DNA of 64,000 bases from Aporrectodea caliginosa (Eukaryota; Annelida; Clitellata; Crassiclitellata; Lumbricidae): contig JACEVL010000144.1 in the NCBI GenBank assembly GCA_020284085.1, positions 124,001-188,000 on the forward strand, written 5' to 3'. The position numbers were made by a program, and so were the translations under genes. Below, piece after piece: positions 46,401 to 58,400 of the stretch. Numbering within the stretch: position 1 is the stretch's first letter; each line of letters opens with the position of its first letter. A model generated the notes under the pieces. It saw only the letters and a list, made by a program, of their open reading frames with translations, had not been told where the DNA came from and made no database searches.

Positions 46401-49400
46401 GCCCGGTGGACGACTGAAGATCAGCAAAGAGATGTACAAATGAAATGCTGTGAAAACTGTTGTGTAACTGTTTCATAACAGTTGAACCTGGAATGCAGTT
46501 TTAGGAGTGCTTCTAATTGCTAGTGTGTTGTACCAGAATGCAGCCATCTGTTGGTCTTTTGCAGGGCTATAGCTGAGGCAGTGAAGTCTTGTGCCCCAAG
46601 AAAACCTCCACAGGAGCTCTACGAAGACTGCATGCTGCTCTCTGGTAAGATTGCTTTTAAACTGTTTATCTTTATCAGAATGATGCAGCCATCTTTTGTA
46701 ATGACCAGATCGTGCGTTGAGTCTGTGATGTGCTGAGCTAAACTATATTATTGGAATGGCGCATTTGAGCAATGACTGCAGCTGATGTGTTGTGAACAGG
46801 TCTTCAGAAAATGGCATTGCAGTACTCAATGCATATTAGGATCATCAGAATGAGCAAGGATATAACTACATTAAATGCTGTTTGATGCATGTGATAATAC
46901 AGTTGGTTGAAGCTGTCATAGTTGTTTTGTTTTCTGAATTCTAGGTATGGAGCCATTACGGGTTGGACCATTCACAAACTTTGTGAATATTGGAGAGCGA
47001 TGCAATGTGGCCGGTTCCATCAAATTCTGTAAAATGATTAAAGATGACAAATATGAGGTATGATGATTACTCTTATCGTATTACTAGCATTTTTTTACCC
47101 GGCGTTCGCCCGGGTTTTGCCCAGGCGTAATTTTTAACAGCTGCAAATTGTATTGTATTGTATTGTATTTGAACACAAATAAAGGCTACTTACTTACTAT
47201 ATTTGCTGATGGGCTTCAAATATTTAAAAAATGTCCATATATCTGAATGGAAACGATATTTAGAGGTGAACATAGTTGCTTTTCCCGTGTACTGCACGGG
47301 TTATCTCTACCTTAATTACTCAATATTATTTGTTCCCCGTTCTACACGGGTTAACTAAACCTTATAATAGGCGTATTATTGGTTGCGAATCAGAGCGCTG
47401 ACGTAATCAGAGCGGTGACGTAATCAGAGCGGTGACGTAATCAGAGCGGTTGCGTAATCAGAGCGCTGACGTAATCAGAGCGGTGACGTAATCAGAGCGT
47501 TGACGTCATGCATATTTAGCCGCGTGACGTGGACAAATGGCCATACTATTATAAGATAGCCTCGTTGAAACAGTTGGAAATAATTTAAAATGTCCATATA
47601 TCGGCGTTTAAATAAAATTGCGAGCTGAAAATAGTCGCGTTGATCATGCCGTGGCGTAATAATGTTGTGTAAAATTTTGTAAATCGCTAAAGCGTTCCGT
47701 TTCTGAGCCTTTCAAAACGGACAAACAAACATACAAACAAACGGAAGGAAAACGTAAACAAAGTAAGCCTTATAATATAGATATAGTTATTGAGTGACCC
47801 GTTGGATGAATCGGTATATGATTGGGTAACATGGTTACTATTTGGTGGCATGGTGACCTATTTTTGGCCATATCAAATGTTGGCACTTCAACAGAACAGT
47901 TAGTGGTGAAGTGCTAACCCAAGGTGACACGTAGGATTTATGCAGATTTGAAAAAGACATTTCTATGGCAGTAGAATTTTAGGGTGAACTCAACTCGTGC
48001 AACTAGTTCAAAACCCTCAATAGATCGGCACCTATAATCCTAATTTCTGGGTGGTCTTCATGTCCTGTTTCTTTTGTCTTTGTGTTGACAGGAGGCACTG
48101 AGTGTTGCCAAATCCCAGGTGGAAAATGGTGCTATTATAATTGATGTCAACATGGATGAGGGAATGCTTGATGGGAAAATGGCAATGGCAAAGTTTGTCA
48201 ACCTCATCTCTTCTGAACCAGATGTTGCAAAGGTGGTTATTAGATATTTGTTAAAAGAATTGGAATAAATATGGTTGTCGCGGTCGAGCCTCTCGATCAC
48301 GACAACGAACAAACGAAGGAAAATTAAAAGATCTTTATTAACAGAAAGAATCAATTAAGTCAAATTTAAGTCAGCCCGTCAAATATCACAATCGCAGACA
48401 GCACACAGGTTGGCTGGTCTCGATTGAACTTCAATCAAATATCGTTACAAGAACACTTCTTCAACGTGCATAAATCTTCGTCAACTGGCTCCTTTGTACA
48501 GACGCTGCACCTTATATATAGGGTTCTGATGGATTCTAGAAAGTTCTATGACGTCATCGTACTTTTCCCTGGAAAGTCCTGTAGAACGCGTAGATTATTG
48601 ATACATGCATTGGTCCGCTGTTGACAGACCGTGGCGGAATTTTCCCTTAGCTGTAAACAATGTTGTTGACGCACAGCGGGTATTTTCCCCAGCCGCACGT
48701 GTCAGCGTAGACCACGACATTCCCTCCGCCCTCAGATGATGACACGTCTTCAGCACCATCTCGAACGGGTCATCACGATCAAGCTGAGCCGTCGGATCCC
48801 ATCTCGTCATAACATGTACAAACAAAACAAAACACATCATTAAATCAACTTATCTACACAGTTTTCGGGCTCGATCCTCGGGTGTCGGGCTATTCCCCTT
48901 TCCCTCATGTCCCGAGTCACAACCGAGAAAGGAAATCAGCTACCGTGTTCTGACGCCCAGGACGATAACGGAAGTCTACGTTAAATTCCTGTAATGCTAA
49001 TGCCCAACGAGTCAGTTTCGCGCTCTTGGGGCTTGCATCCGTGAGATAAGACAAAGGATTATGATCCGAATAAATGATTATCCTTGATAAGAATATCCAC
49101 GACCGGAATCGTTTAAGTGCCCAAATTACTGCAAAAGCTTCTCTCTCAATTGTAGACCAATGCATCTGTGTGTCCGTGAGTTTAAGACTAGCAAAAGCAA
49201 TTGGTTTTTCATGACCTTCTTCGGTCCACTGAAACAAGCAACACCCGACCGCGGTGGCACTTGCATCTACACTTAAACCAAATTCCTTAGTGAAATCAAT
49301 GGTATGTAATTGTGTAGCTTTTCTGAGATCATCTTTTAACTTATCTAGTGCCTCTTGATGCTTTCGCTCCCAAGGCACTTTCGTAGGCACGTTATCTCGT

Positions 49401-52400
49401 GTCAAGTCAGTTATTACTCGTGCTTTCTCAGCGAGAGCAGGTATAAAATTTCTAAAGTAACTGAAAAAACCCATAATCCTTCTAACGTCCTTTTTTGTCG
49501 TCGGAGGTTGGATATCATTGATCGTAGCGATCTTGCCTGGATCAGGTTCGATACAACCTGACCCTACTATATGGCCAACAAACTTTATTTTGTTCTGTGC
49601 AAAATTACATTTCCTTAAATTCAAAGTAAGTCCTGTCTCCTCAACAGTTTGCAAGAATTTCTCTAGATGTTCCAAATGGTCATTCCAATTCATTGAAACC
49701 ACTGCCATGTCATCAACGAATGGTTCGGTAAAACTTCGGACTGGATGTAAAACTTGGGTCATAGCACGAATAAAAGTATTGCTAGCGGATTTGAGTCCAA
49801 ACGGCATTCTTGTGAACTCAAAAAGTCCTGCATCACATACGAATGCTGTAAGCCATTGATGTTCCTTCCGAACCGGGATTTGCCAATATCCTGATTTTGC
49901 ATCGAAAACACTAATGAACTTTGCCCGTCCCACCTTCTGTAAGACGTCAGCAATGTCTGGGGTCGGATAACAATCACCTAGAGAATACTTGTTAACATGG
50001 CGATAATCGATTGCTAGACGAACGCCATTTTGACCCTTGGGTCCCTTTAAAACACAAACTACCGGACTGGCCATTTCACTTTTCGATGGTCGAATTATGC
50101 CTAAGGACAACATTTCTTCTATCTGGCGTTGCACTTCAGGTTTAAGTAGCTCCGGGACCTTATATGCCTTTAAACGCTTAGGAGTGAAATCAGGAGTTAT
50201 TTTGATTTCATGTTCTAATACTGGACAGTACCCAGGTTTATCCACGAATACTGCCGAATGTCGATCCAAAACCTCAAAGAGTTGCTTTTGTTCCTCTTCT
50301 GACAGATGCGCCATGATCAAAGGATCAATACGCTTACTCGGGCTCACTTGTTCACGTTCTTCCTGATCTACAACCTCTACTACACCAAATTCCTCATCTT
50401 GATCAACAATTATTGAACAGCTATTAATCATTGCTTGTTCGAGTCGTTCATGGTACCGCTTGATCTTATTAGCGTGTAAATGTCTTTGTTTTCCCTCTAT
50501 TTCTACTATATAGGAATACGGGGATTTAACTCTGACCACGGTTGCAGGTCCTTGCCATCGACTATAAAATTTAGAACTACCAAAATCTGGTGCTAATACT
50601 GCTACTTTATCTCCAACTTCGTATTTTCTGTCAGTACTGCGCAAGTTATAATAATCTGCATACCGTTTCAATTCTATATCACTATAGTAATCCGCATAAG
50701 CTTTCGCAAATTCGAGGTTTTCTTTCAGTGATTGGAGGTACTCTTCTGGTGATTTACCTAAGTTAAGAGGTAATTTCCGTTCGCCCGCCCATGATTCCTT
50801 CAACACACTAAGTGGACCACGAGGAAGAGTTCCATAAACCATAGTGAAAGGCGAGATATGAGTCGTGCCTGAGGGTTTTTCTCTAAGGCTCCAGAGAACG
50901 AAGGGTAGCAATTGGTGCCATCCACGAGGATCAGATTGAGCGAGTTTAAAGATCATGGTTTTCAAGCTCTGGTTGCATCTTTCAACCAATCCGGCTGCCT
51001 CGGGATGTCCAGGGGTATTGAATCTGGGACTACAACCCATTCGCTGCAAGAATTCCTTCGTCAAACGGCTAGTAAAGTTGGTGCCACAATCCGAACTAAT
51101 GATTCTCGGAATAGAAAAAGTTGTGAAAACTTGCAACAGAGCTTCACAGACTCCCTTTGCGTTCAACGATCTAAGGGGATAGGCCATCGGCCAACGAGAA
51201 AATTTGTCCACCAGAACTAAAGCATAATTGTACTTAGGTTTCGATTTATTAGATTCTCCAGTCACTACCATAGGGCCAATACAATCCATATTTAGATGGT
51301 TAAAACAGAGTTCATCCGCCCTCGGAATAGGAGTAATCGGGACTCGATCTGCAACTTTAACTGGAGTTCTAAGTTGACAAATTTGACAAGATGCACAATA
51401 CTCGCGAATTCTCTCATCCATTCTCGGAAACCAAAAGTTTAATTTGATCCGGGCTCTCGTTGCCTTAAAAGCCATATGCCCAGCACATGGGGCATCGTGT
51501 GCTACTCGCAAGACAACCCCAATTCTATCTTCCGGTAGACACAATTGATTTACCTTATGTCCCATAATCTCCCCTTTATGGTACAGGAGATTATTGTCTG
51601 TGAAGAAATTATTTTTATTCTGGTTCGCTTGTTGCCAGCAAGGCCTAAGATTGTGACAATTTTGTTGCTCTCGCAACAAAGTATCATTATCCGCTTTTTC
51701 CTCACCAGATTTAAACTCTGTCGACTCAACATCAAGGAAATTATCTGAATCATCAACTGGTTGCTCCTGGGAAGATTCATTCACTTCCTCATCCTTAACG
51801 TCTGACTGCAGGGATTCGTTGTTGTTATCCTTCTCAATATTATCTTCCTTTACCTCTTCATTTACCTGTACTGATCGATCTACACCAACCGCCATCACTA
51901 CATATTCCGAACTCTCCATTAATAGGTCTACAATATGGGGTGTTAGAATAACCCGTTCATTTAGTTCAGGGACTACAGCAAACATGACGCACAAAGATGG
52001 CGCAATATTCGTCGTTCCTTCCGATGGATTAGCTAATTTCAATTGTAGGTATACCACATCTGCCTTACATCCTTCTCCCTGAAAACCGATTATGTTAATC
52101 CGTTTAATCACAGGCAAGTTCAGTGACTCAATTAACTTCTTATCGATACAACAAATTTCCGCTCCTGAATCAGATAACGCTGGTTGAGAAGGGAGATCTT
52201 CAATCTGTACATGGATATACGACCTCTCGTGTAGTCCATCAATACTATTATCGTATACTCTTACAGCAATTTCCGATTTTACTGGTTCGAGGTTGTCCAA
52301 TAAATTCCCTTGCCTTACCTGTTCAGATATCTCATGCGCCACGTTGACCTTCTCCACCAATGGGTCGATCACCTCCTTAGTTGGGTTCCCAACCATACAA

Positions 52401-55400
52401 GCACCCACCTTTTTATAACTTCGATTGGTCGGGCACTCCTTTGCCCTATGACCCTTCTGATGACACAAGAAACAGAGACCCTTCACCTTGGCCTCCTCCT
52501 GAGACATCTTCGCACCTATCTTGGCTTCACCCCTTACTTCCGGTTTGAAAGACTTGGGTTGAGCTGTCTGGTTATTGACTTGGACTTGTGGTTGACTTCT
52601 CGTCCAATTGTTATACTTCGGTGTCGGATGACTACGGTACACCAAGTCACTCCCACCATCATGCGACGCTACATAAATGTCAGCTGCATTAGCTATATCT
52701 TCACAGTTCAACCACTCCTCTTTTTCTTGGGCCAAGATATAATCCAAGCAAGCCTTCGACAAGGACTCCTTGAGCCGATCCGCCACCAGTAAACTTACAA
52801 GTTTATCAAACTCGTCAGTTATCTTTCTGCTTTTCAGATAATACATAAGAGCAACACGCAATTTGGATGAATAGATCGTAAAAGATTCGTCCGATGCTTT
52901 ATGCATCGTCCAAAATCGGGCTCTAAGGGTTGAAGGGCTTATCTTAAATTCCCTTAGCAAAAACTCCTTCAAGAATTTGTAATCATTGAGCTGTTCCTTA
53001 GTTAGGCGCATAGTTAATGCCTTAGCTCTTTCACTCAAATTAGCCAACAATAATTTTGCTCTAACATCTTCATCCACCTCATACACATTAAACAAACCAT
53101 CCAAGTGATCAAAGAAACCTGGAATTTCTATAGGGTCGGAGGGGAATTTCCAAAGAACATTCTTAAGTGCATCACTATAACGCTTAGTGCGGCTTGCTAA
53201 AGAATTTCTAATAGTTTGTTCTTCCATCTTTTCCTTCTTCTCCCTTTCTTCCTTCTCTTTCCGTTCCTTCTTTTCTCTTTCATCCTTCTCCTTCTGTTCC
53301 TTCCTTTCTCTTTCTTCCTTCTCCTTCTGTTCTTTCTTTTCTTCCTCTCTCCTCCTTTCCTCCCTTTCTTCCTTCTCCTTCTGTTCCTTCCTTTCTCTTT
53401 CTTCCTTCTCCTTCTGTTCTTTCTTTTCTTCCTCTCTCCTCCTTTCCTCCCTTTCTTCCTTCTCCTTCTGTTCCTTCCTTTCTCTTTCTTCCTTCTCCTT
53501 CTGTTCCTTCCTTTCTCTTTCTTCCTTCTCCTTCTGTTCCTTCCTTTCTCTTTCTTCCTTCTCCTTCTGTTCTTCATATTTACGGATTTCGAACTCCAGA
53601 CGGCGCTTCTGCAGTTCGTAAGCGGTCTCTTCTGGAGATGCTGGACTAGCCTTGAATTCTTCTTCCTTCTTTCCTATCTCCAAGGCCCATTCTTCCATCA
53701 ATGTATTCCTATCCCAAGTCATAACCTCATCTTCGTCCCTTCCTGCCTTTATAAGATACACCCTAAGGCGCTCAGACGACCTTTTATGAATGTTCGCCTG
53801 CATCTCTGCTGTCAACGCTTCCATTTTTACAAACAGTCAATCAACAGTAGACAACAAGGAAACAGACACCACGCAGGAGACACGCCACACAAAAGGAAAA
53901 TTCCACACAAAACAAAGTGTGACTACGCAGTAATTCCACACCACGCTAACTACGCAGTAGCCAAAGAAGTGCACTCGCCAAGTACGCAAAAGCTACACAA
54001 GCTCGCGCAAGCCTGGCCTCGATCCTTACGATGGATCAAACTACAAAGAAACAATCAGCAGAAAATAGGAAAGAAAGACAATAGCTGCCCCCAACTCGGC
54101 TGCAACTCCACTCTCTTCTCTCCTTCCCAGCCCGACAACACCCAGGATCTTACCCGTATGTTGACTGCTGTCTTCTGCCGTCTCAGCCGAACGACGCGCT
54201 TCGTCCGTCAGCTGTCGTCTGCCGATCACCCGTCCTTCACGGTAGAAAGGCGTCTCGATCCGTTCACTGTCTGAACAGACCGTCTCTCGATCCGCCCGTT
54301 GCCTGAGCAGACCGTCTCTTCGGGTTGACTCCTTCCTCCTCCGGTTCGCTTCTTCTTCTTCACCGGATCCAACACCGATGATCCCGCTTCTGACACCAGA
54401 AATGTCGCGGTCGAGCCTCTCGATCACGACAACGAACAAACGAAGGAAAATTAAAAGATCTTTATTAACAGAAAGAATCAATTAAGTCAAATTTAAGTCA
54501 GCCCGTCAAATATCACAATCGCAGACAGCACACAGGTTGGCTGGTCTCGATTGAACTTCAATCAAATATCGTTACAAGAACACTTCTTCAACGTGCATAA
54601 ATCTTCGTCAACTGGCTCATTTGTACAGACGCTGCACCTTATATATAGGGTTCTGATGGATTCTAGAAAGTTCTATGACGTCATCGTACTTTTCCCTGGA
54701 AAGTCCTGTAGAACGCGTAGATTATTGATACATGCATTGGTCCGCTGTTGACAGACCGTGGCGGAATTTTCCCTTAGCTGTAAACAATGTTGTTGACGCA
54801 CAGCGGGTATTTTCCCCAGCCGCACATGTCAGCGTAGACCACGACAATGGTAAAATAAGTCAGGTTTGTGGTACACACACAGTAGGCTGTTAATCTAGCA
54901 ATTGGGCTAGTCTAACCTGTAACGTCTAACCTGTAACATTTGCACAACAGTTTTCACAGCATTTCATTTGTACATTAAGAACGTTACAGGTAAGACCTTC
55001 GGAAAATCTCACTTAATGAAATGTTTTGGCTAATGCTTTTAATCTAGCAATTGGGCTAGTCTAACTCATGCATGCATACGATGATGATACGATGACATAC
55101 GATGATGTGAGTAGTAATACTGTATCATATCTATAGATTTTTATAGCGCCTCTCGCAGAATAACTAGTCAGAGGCGCTCTCAGCACGAAAACCCGTGGGG
55201 GAAAGATAACATCTTTAAAGAGCGAGAGACCAAAGTAGTAAAGGTTTGTGTTGCAGCATTCTAACAGTGGAAGATGAAGTTTTTCTAGAGCTGGGTTTAT
55301 GAGTGTTTTTATGTTACATTACACAACTAAACACCAAAACACTCAATAACTGGTAATGTTTGGAGATTTTTAAGGTTTACGATACAGATATGTATCTTTG

Positions 55401-58400
55401 GAGTATTAGCAGTTGACTGCTTGCAAGGGTGGGAAGGTTTTAGAAAGGTTTCCAAAAGATGTGTTTATTTTTATGCACAGCTTCCCCTCTGCCTGGATTC
55501 CTCGAACTTTGAGACACTGGAGGCTGGACTGAAATGCACTCAGGGAAAATGTATCGTAAATAGTATCAGTCTGAAAGAAGGAGAAGCAGACTTTGTTGCC
55601 AAAGCCACGAAGATCAAGCGATATGGCGCTGCGGTCATCGTCATGGCATTTGATGAACTTGGACAAGTAACAACATCTTGATATATTGTAATGAATAGTA
55701 CAGTGTGTTGTGAGATTTTTTATTATGATTTAAGACCCTAGAAGTTTTCATTATATTCACTGCATAATGGGATGATTTCTTCAAATCGGCTGTGGCTGAA
55801 TTCCACAAAGATACCCGAGTTGATGAGGACTCCGTTACATCACCATGCCCTGACTGGTATTATTGTTTAGTTTTAATATAACAATTACTGTAGAGTGTGA
55901 AATTTGATTTAATCTAATATTTGGTCTTAATATAATAATTACTGTAGACTGTGAGATTTGATTTGATAGAATATAATCTATTGCATGTTGTGATAAATTA
56001 TGTGGTCTTTGTTTAGTTTTATTCATGACAGTGTGCTTTTGTGATATGATGTGTTACGCCATCGTAATGTATTATGTCAAAAATATGCGTTATCGTGTCT
56101 TTTGCTTCAACTTTATCCAGTCATTGGCGACACGACATGATGGGTTCATACAGTTGAAAGCGATATTTGTTATAGTTCATGGAATCATGGTCAACTTTAC
56201 AATCGATCGTGTTCTTGCAAAAATCTAACAATGTCTACTGTTGAATTCCTCCTGTACATGCCATCTCTGCATAAATTTGATCTCTTCTTTCTCCTCTCTT
56301 CAATGGCCATTGCAGCTATATGTATGTGGACTGGTTTGAGAAGCTTCCATATCTATCCAGAGTAGTTTGACACCTGTCAAGTATCATTTGTTTCTATTGT
56401 CTGATTGTCTGTGTCTTATTCAATGTGTTCATGTCTATAGCTATGGATTAATAGCTTAGCCATTGCCATATTGCATACTAGCATCTTCTGGACGGTGCTA
56501 GAATGTTCTGGATGGTGATCTGATGGGTGATCTTGGCTTTGACATCTGTGCAGTGTGAAATAATTTTCAATGTCACATGGAGATTCAATTGTAGCTGCCA
56601 TGTATGACTGTATAACATAGTGATAAGTGATGTGGTAGACAAGCCTGTGTTACTTTTTGCTTATCTTTTTCAGGCTACTGATGTTCAACGAAAGGTCGAG
56701 ATCTGCTCACGATCTTATCACATTCTGGTAGACAAAGTTGGCTTCGATCCAAGGGATGTGATCTTCGATCCAAACATCTTGACGATAGCGACAGGCATGG
56801 AAGAGCACAATGAATATGGCATTACTTACATTGAAGCCACAAGAATTATTAAGGTTATTACACATAACTACTTTCTCTGTTATATTCTTCGATCAATTGG
56901 TGAATTTTCATGAAGAATTATTTATATTTGTATTACACTTTGCAATACAATACAACTGTATTTGCCCACCTTCAGAGGTTTAAGTGTGCAGCTACGACAG
57001 TTTGATAGAACATTAATGGTGCTGAGAAATTTTGAGTGAAGGATAGAGATGTAAAAAAACATGTTTTTTTTGGCGTTGAAATATTTCAATGAAATATTTC
57101 AGTTTTATTTGAAATATTTCAGTTTTCTTTGAAACATTTGAAATTATTTTTTTCTTTACATTTTACAACTAATTACAACCATAATAACAGTTTATTTATT
57201 TCTCTCATATTACATATTATATGCATTATTGTGTTAGTGATGACCATCCTCGAGATACTCAATTTATTTCTAATTACCTGTTTTTAAGAATGACTTTTAT
57301 GAGAGTTACATTATATGTTGAAAAACATATTTTATTCACCAAATGTCACAAATTACAGTTTGATCTAATAAAGTAGATGTTATTGTTCATTGTTATGCTT
57401 AACATTTATTATTAATCACTTGTTTTGTCATAAATGAAATAAATGTGATTTTAGCTAAATTCTGCTAGCCTAGGACACAGTCAATCGTATAGAATTCGAA
57501 ACACTTTAGTGACTTTACAAGACAAATTATAAATCACAAATACTATGTCAACTAGACTCAATAGTAATCCGGCGAACAAAATTTTACAAAAAGTTCTAAG
57601 AATAGAACTTAGAACACAAACATAAATAGTACTATCAGTCAGACAGAGTAAACCATCATTAATAGTAATTATACTGCTAAAATCTGTCAGTTACAAGATT
57701 TCCTCATTGTTATTCATCATCGTCCATGTCATCATCTTTGTTGTCATCGTCAACATCATCATTGTCGCTATCATCATAACTGTCACTGTCATCATCATCA
57801 CTGGCATCTTCACTGTCATCATAGTTTTCATGGTCCAACTCAAGACATTGTGTCAATTTGTGTGCATCCAATACTTAAAAAAAAACATGTTGTTTTTTTT
57901 GGTCATTGAAATATTTCAAAAAAAACTGTCAGAAATGAAATATTTCAAATGAAATATTTCACGCTCACATCACTAGTGAAGGACGGGCAAAATATCCCCA
58001 CACAGTTGCCGCCTCAGAGAAGACTTGAACCCATACTCTAGACTGAGCACTCTAACCAGTCAGCTACAAGGCCCCACCCACATGATGTAGATGACCAGAC
58101 GACCAATTCTTTTGATGACCGCTGTGTGCTGTAATCGCTGACTGCATGTGAGTTAAGTTTTGTCCTGACATTCAGATTTGCTTGCCACTTTCATATTTCC
58201 CATTTCTGCCTTGTCACTACCCTATGCATTCTAGATGGCCTTATGTTCGTGAGTGGATTCTATAGCTTTGATTTTAATTTCCTGGTCGCTGTTTTAGAAA
58301 ACTCTTCCTGGATGTCGTATCAGCGGTGGTGTCTCAAATTTCTCGTTTTCCTTTAGAGGAAAGGAGCGTGTACGTGAAGCGATGCACAGCGTCTTTCTCT

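Larger units (their letters stand above)
48276..54846 (-). mobile_element. Full-length Gmr1-type Ty3/Gypsy LTR retrotransposon
   Basis: This 6571-bp element lies in MTR intron 13. It has 444-bp LTRs with TG...CA ends, a perfect 5-bp target duplication (atggt at 48271-48275 and 54847-54851), a primer-binding site, a polypurine tract and one long open frame. The pol order is protease, integrase, reverse transcriptase, RNase H. That is copia-like although the RT and RNase H are Ty3/Gypsy type, and it is the defining trait of the Gmr1 group. The LTRs differ at only two positions, so the insertion is recent. There is no env frame, so I call it a retrotransposon. Confidence 0.94.
54550..55682 (+). 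repeat. Proximal copy of 1.13-kb duplicated segment
   Basis: The segment starts inside the right LTR, runs through the LTR end, the target duplication, intron 13 and exon 14, and continues at least to 55682. It matches 62867-64000 with one inserted base and one substitution that I can find, both in the LTR part. Confidence 0.95.
56935..58076 (-). mobile_element. tRNA-derived SINE, family F, split by a hAT element
   Basis: The head is at 57984-58076 (minus strand: ggggccttgtagctgactgg, B box gggttcaagtctt) and the core and tail are at 56935-57043. The break falls inside the core block tccttcac, whose duplication is the hAT target site. Restored, it parallels family C at 22948-23136. MTR intron 15. 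Confidence 0.75.

Noticed and set aside
53216..54274. 352-residue plus-strand frame rich in Phe, Leu and Ser
   Set aside because: It is the antisense of the Lys/Glu repeat of gag and of the element leader; the composition is a by-product of the repeat.
48276..54846. Endogenous retrovirus
   Set aside because: There is no envelope frame between the pol stop and the 3' LTR, and the domain order is Gmr1-like. Retrotransposon is the better call.
57707..57952. 81-residue plus-strand Ile/Val-rich frame
   Set aside because: Results from the (atc)n composition; the minus-strand acidic reading is at least as good and lies within a hAT-type element.
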